This document shows, in pieces, positions 62,198-64,000 of a DNA stretch of 64,000 nucleotides. Within the stretch, counting starts at the first letter, position 1; every line of letters starts with the position of its first letter. The notes beneath the pieces were generated by a model, which had not been told where the DNA came from, searched no databases, and worked only from the letters and a program-made list of their open reading frames with translations. A program made the translations under genes and the position numbers. The stretch is from an uncultured bacterium (GTDB lineage Bacteria; Planctomycetota; Phycisphaerae; Phycisphaerales; SM1A02): positions 1 to 64,000 of the forward strand of contig CAIXJC010000011.1 in assembly GCA_903919715.1 (NCBI GenBank). The letters are read 5' to 3'.

Positions 62198-63745
62198 TCA
62201 CATCAGCCAAGTACAGACCACTGTGATCACAATCACCGCGCAGAGATTCAACAAAAAACCAACCTTGATCATTTCTCGAACTGGAATCAATCCCGTTGAA
62301 AAAACGATTGCATTGGGCGGCGTCCCAACAGGAAGCATGAACGCGAGACTTGCCCCAAGTACTGCGGTGACGACCAATTTCTCAGGAGCGATTCCAAGCC
62401 CTGGCGCCATCGCACCGAGAATCGGGACGGCCGTCGCGGCAAGCGCCGTATTCGAAGCAATCTCACTTGCGAAAATCATAATCGTCGCAACTCCTGCAAT
62501 GATAAAAGGTTCAGGAACTCCTCCGAGCCCGGTGACGCTTTGAGCGATCATCTGTGAAACACCCGTTCGCTGCATCGCGTCGGCGAGGCTCAGTCCACCG
62601 CCAAAGAGAATGAAGACCCCCCACGGCAATCGCTCCGTTTGCGACCACGGCACAATGGGCGTTGCACTGCCCCGCGCTGCTGGCAATATGAAGAGCGCAA
62701 TCGCTGCCGCAACGGCGATAAGCCCATCCTTCAGCATCAAATCTGGAACCAAGGATTTAAGGAACGGTGCACCAACCCACGAGACCACTGCAATTCCGAA
62801 GATGATGAGGGTCAATTTTGCCGCGCGGGTCAGTGGAACTTGAGGGGATCTGGGGCTTGAACCTGCTTCGCCGATGTCCGTGATCGGTCGGCGCAATCCA
62901 TGAAACGGAAAGACGAACCAGAAAATGATCTGGGCACAGAGCATCATCAGAACTCCTGTCGGAACTCCGACCGAAGCCCACCGAACAAAGTCCATCTTGC
63001 CACCGTTCGCATTGATCCACTCGACTCCGATGGGATTGGGTGGACTGCCAAGCACGGACATCACACCGCCGATGCTGGCGCCGTATGCGATTGCTAATAG
63101 AACCGCCCGCTGAAAATTTGCTGTGGCCTTGATGGTCGCGCCATCGGCCGTCCCCTTGACTGCATACATGGCAACTGCGGCAGTTGCGAGAGGCAACATC
63201 ATGGCCGCCGTCGCTGTATTGGAAACCCATGCGCTGATCAACGCTGCCACCAACAAGAAGGCTGCAACAATTCGACCGGGCGAATCTCCGATACAGCGAA
63301 TCGCCAATAACAAGAAGCGCTTTCCAAGTCCGTGTCGCTCAAGCGCAATCCCCAACACACATCCACCTGCAAAGAGGAAAATGACGTCGTTTGCATATGG
63401 CGTTAAAACTTGCTCCGCCGTTGATGCGCGCAAGAGTGGGAGCACCACGATTGGCAATAGACCCGTCACTGCAAGATCGACCGCCTGCGTCGCCCACCAG
63501 ATTGCCATCCAACCAAGCAATCCGATCACAATCGCCCCTGCCGAGGAAAGCGCCGCTGAATCAGACGTGATTGGACGGAAGTACAACCATAACAAGAATC
63601 CCACGAGGGGTCCGATGAACAGCGAGACCAGTCTCCGCGTGGTCCATGAATCATTGCAGGATTCATTTGATTTGCTCACATCGAGCAGAATACCTAACCG
63701 CATCTCACTGGCTATCCAATGAACAAACGTGATCAGCCAAATCAC
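62198..63745 (-). CDS. DASS/SLC13-family sodium-coupled anion transporter
   Basis: The protein is 515 residues from the GTG at 63745; an ATG at 63703 would give 501. About eleven to twelve membrane helices are present, with the two SNT motifs of the DASS family, SNTATAAMMLPLA and EIASNTALAATAVPI, and the G-x-P-P-N loops (GSPPNPIGV, GTPPNAIVF). The family carries dicarboxylates, citrate or sulfate with sodium. Its place beside homogentisate catabolism suits uptake or export of an organic acid such as fumarate, but this is inference. Neither start has a good Shine-Dalgarno. Confidence 0.88.
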   Translation of the reverse strand: MIWLITFVHWIASEMRLGILLDVSKSNESCNDSWTTRRLVSLFIGPLVGFLLWLYFRPITSDSAALSSAGAIVIGLLGWMAIWWATQAVDLAVTGLLPIVVLPLLRASTAEQVLTPYANDVIFLFAGGCVLGIALERHGLGKRFLLLAIRCIGDSPGRIVAAFLLVAALISAWVSNTATAAMMLPLATAAVAMYAVKGTADGATIKATANFQRAVLLAIAYGASIGGVMSVLGSPPNPIGVEWINANGGKMDFVRWASVGVPTGVLMMLCAQIIFWFVFPFHGLRRPITDIGEAGSSPRSPQVPLTRAAKLTLIIFGIAVVSWVGAPFLKSLVPDLMLKDGLIAVAAAIALFILPAARGSATPIVPWSQTERLPWGVFILFGGGLSLADAMQRTGVSQMIAQSVTGLGGVPEPFIIAGVATIMIFASEIASNTALAATAVPILGAMAPGLGIAPEKLVVTAVLGASLAFMLPVGTPPNAIVFSTGLIPVREMIKVGFLLNLCAVIVITVVCTWLM

Positions 63746-63751
63746 ACTGGA

Positions 63752-64000
63752 TCAATCAGAACTTTTGGATGCGACCACTGCACCCCACGATGCGACGCTT
63801 CCGCGGAAATCACTCATGGATGCTCGTGCATGAGACTCGTCCAAGAATGCGATGATGCCCGACCCCATTGCCGTGTGTGCCGAGGACTTCACCAGAAACG
63901 AAGCGGATTCGGCAGGCAACCAAGCCTTCCCCTGATAATCGCGAACAAATTGCGAAGTGACTTTCAATGTTGTATTCGCCTTCATGTAATCAAGCATGCA
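63752..64000 (-). CDS. NosL-like copper protein, 3' part (5' end outside the window)
   Basis: Eighty-three codons are visible, running off the right edge. The visible part reads CMLDYMKANTTLKVTSQFVRD, then LPAESASFLVKSS and AMGSGIIAFLDESHARASM, a pattern like the C-terminal half of NosL (copper delivery to nitrous-oxide reductase and similar enzymes), with a cysteine in a CM-x-DY context. The frame continues beyond 64000. It lies only six bases upstream of the transporter gene on the same strand. Confidence 0.55.
   Translation of the reverse strand, partial: CMLDYMKANTTLKVTSQFVRDYQGKAWLPAESASFLVKSSAHTAMGSGIIAFLDESHARASMSDFRGSVASWGAVVASKSSD

Overview
The window is an ordinary-density chromosomal segment carrying about 46 protein genes. 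I found no rRNA, tRNA, CRISPR array, insertion sequence or prophage. Gene content points to a Planctomycetota bacterium, most likely of the Phycisphaerae type. The evidence is a secreted multiheme cytochrome ending in the D-x-N-x-D dockerin-like repeats with an 'LLSAWG' tail that are common in that group, large Bat-type MoxR/DUF58/VWA operons, a fused ccoNO cbb3 oxidase, and base composition near 50 percent GC. This placement is inference from families, not from a marker gene.

Layout. 51-1781: a secreted CIA30/fasciclin protein split by an in-frame TGA. 1805-6346 (minus): four translationally coupled genes encoding a MoxR-like AAA+ ATPase, an unknown 178-residue protein, a VWA/HExxH (DUF2201-type) protein and a divergent S-adenosylmethionine synthetase. 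They are preceded by a structured leader and are the best candidate here for an undescribed system. 6682-12496 (minus): a FIST sensor coupled to a GAF-PAS-GGDEF-EAL protein, then katG. 12682-17067: an RND pump with its adaptor. 17112-23249: a cyclic-nucleotide-binding MscS channel, a GNAT enzyme, glycerol dehydrogenase, guanine deaminase, an RluA-type pseudouridine synthase and a CvfB-like S1 protein. 23341-34477: a nine-gene Bat-type operon led by a double-TlpA protein.

34492-38195: arsenite methyltransferase (minus), a ThDP 2-keto-acid decarboxylase with a probably leaderless, operator-covered promoter, and an orphan MlaF-like ATPase. 38356-41632: a pentaheme cytochrome with a dockerin tail and a NapH/CcoG-like ferredoxin membrane protein. 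41729-45774: an unrecognised probable TIM-barrel protein, an RhlE-type helicase behind a 220-nt structured leader, and a host-attachment-family protein. 45787-55995 (minus): the cbb3 oxidase operon ccoNO-Q-P-G-H-(SafE)-I-S, with a universal stress protein and a c-type cytochrome lipoprotein downstream. 56249-58641: two paralogous Fe-S Rrf2 regulators around an MFS transporter, the first divergent from ccoNO. 58699-64000 (minus): homogentisate dioxygenase, a single polypeptide fusing phenylalanine 4-hydroxylase to 4-hydroxyphenylpyruvate dioxygenase, a DASS/SLC13 anion transporter and the 3' part of a NosL-like gene.

Themes. The window suggests a respiring aerobe or microaerophile. It has a high-affinity cbb3 oxidase with its copper-assembly genes, Fe-S Rrf2 control and peroxide defence. 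Phenylalanine and tyrosine are degraded through homogentisate. Two separate MoxR/VWA chaperone-like systems are present. The strongest novelty leads are the MoxR/VWA/MetK-like operon and the PheH-HPPD fusion.
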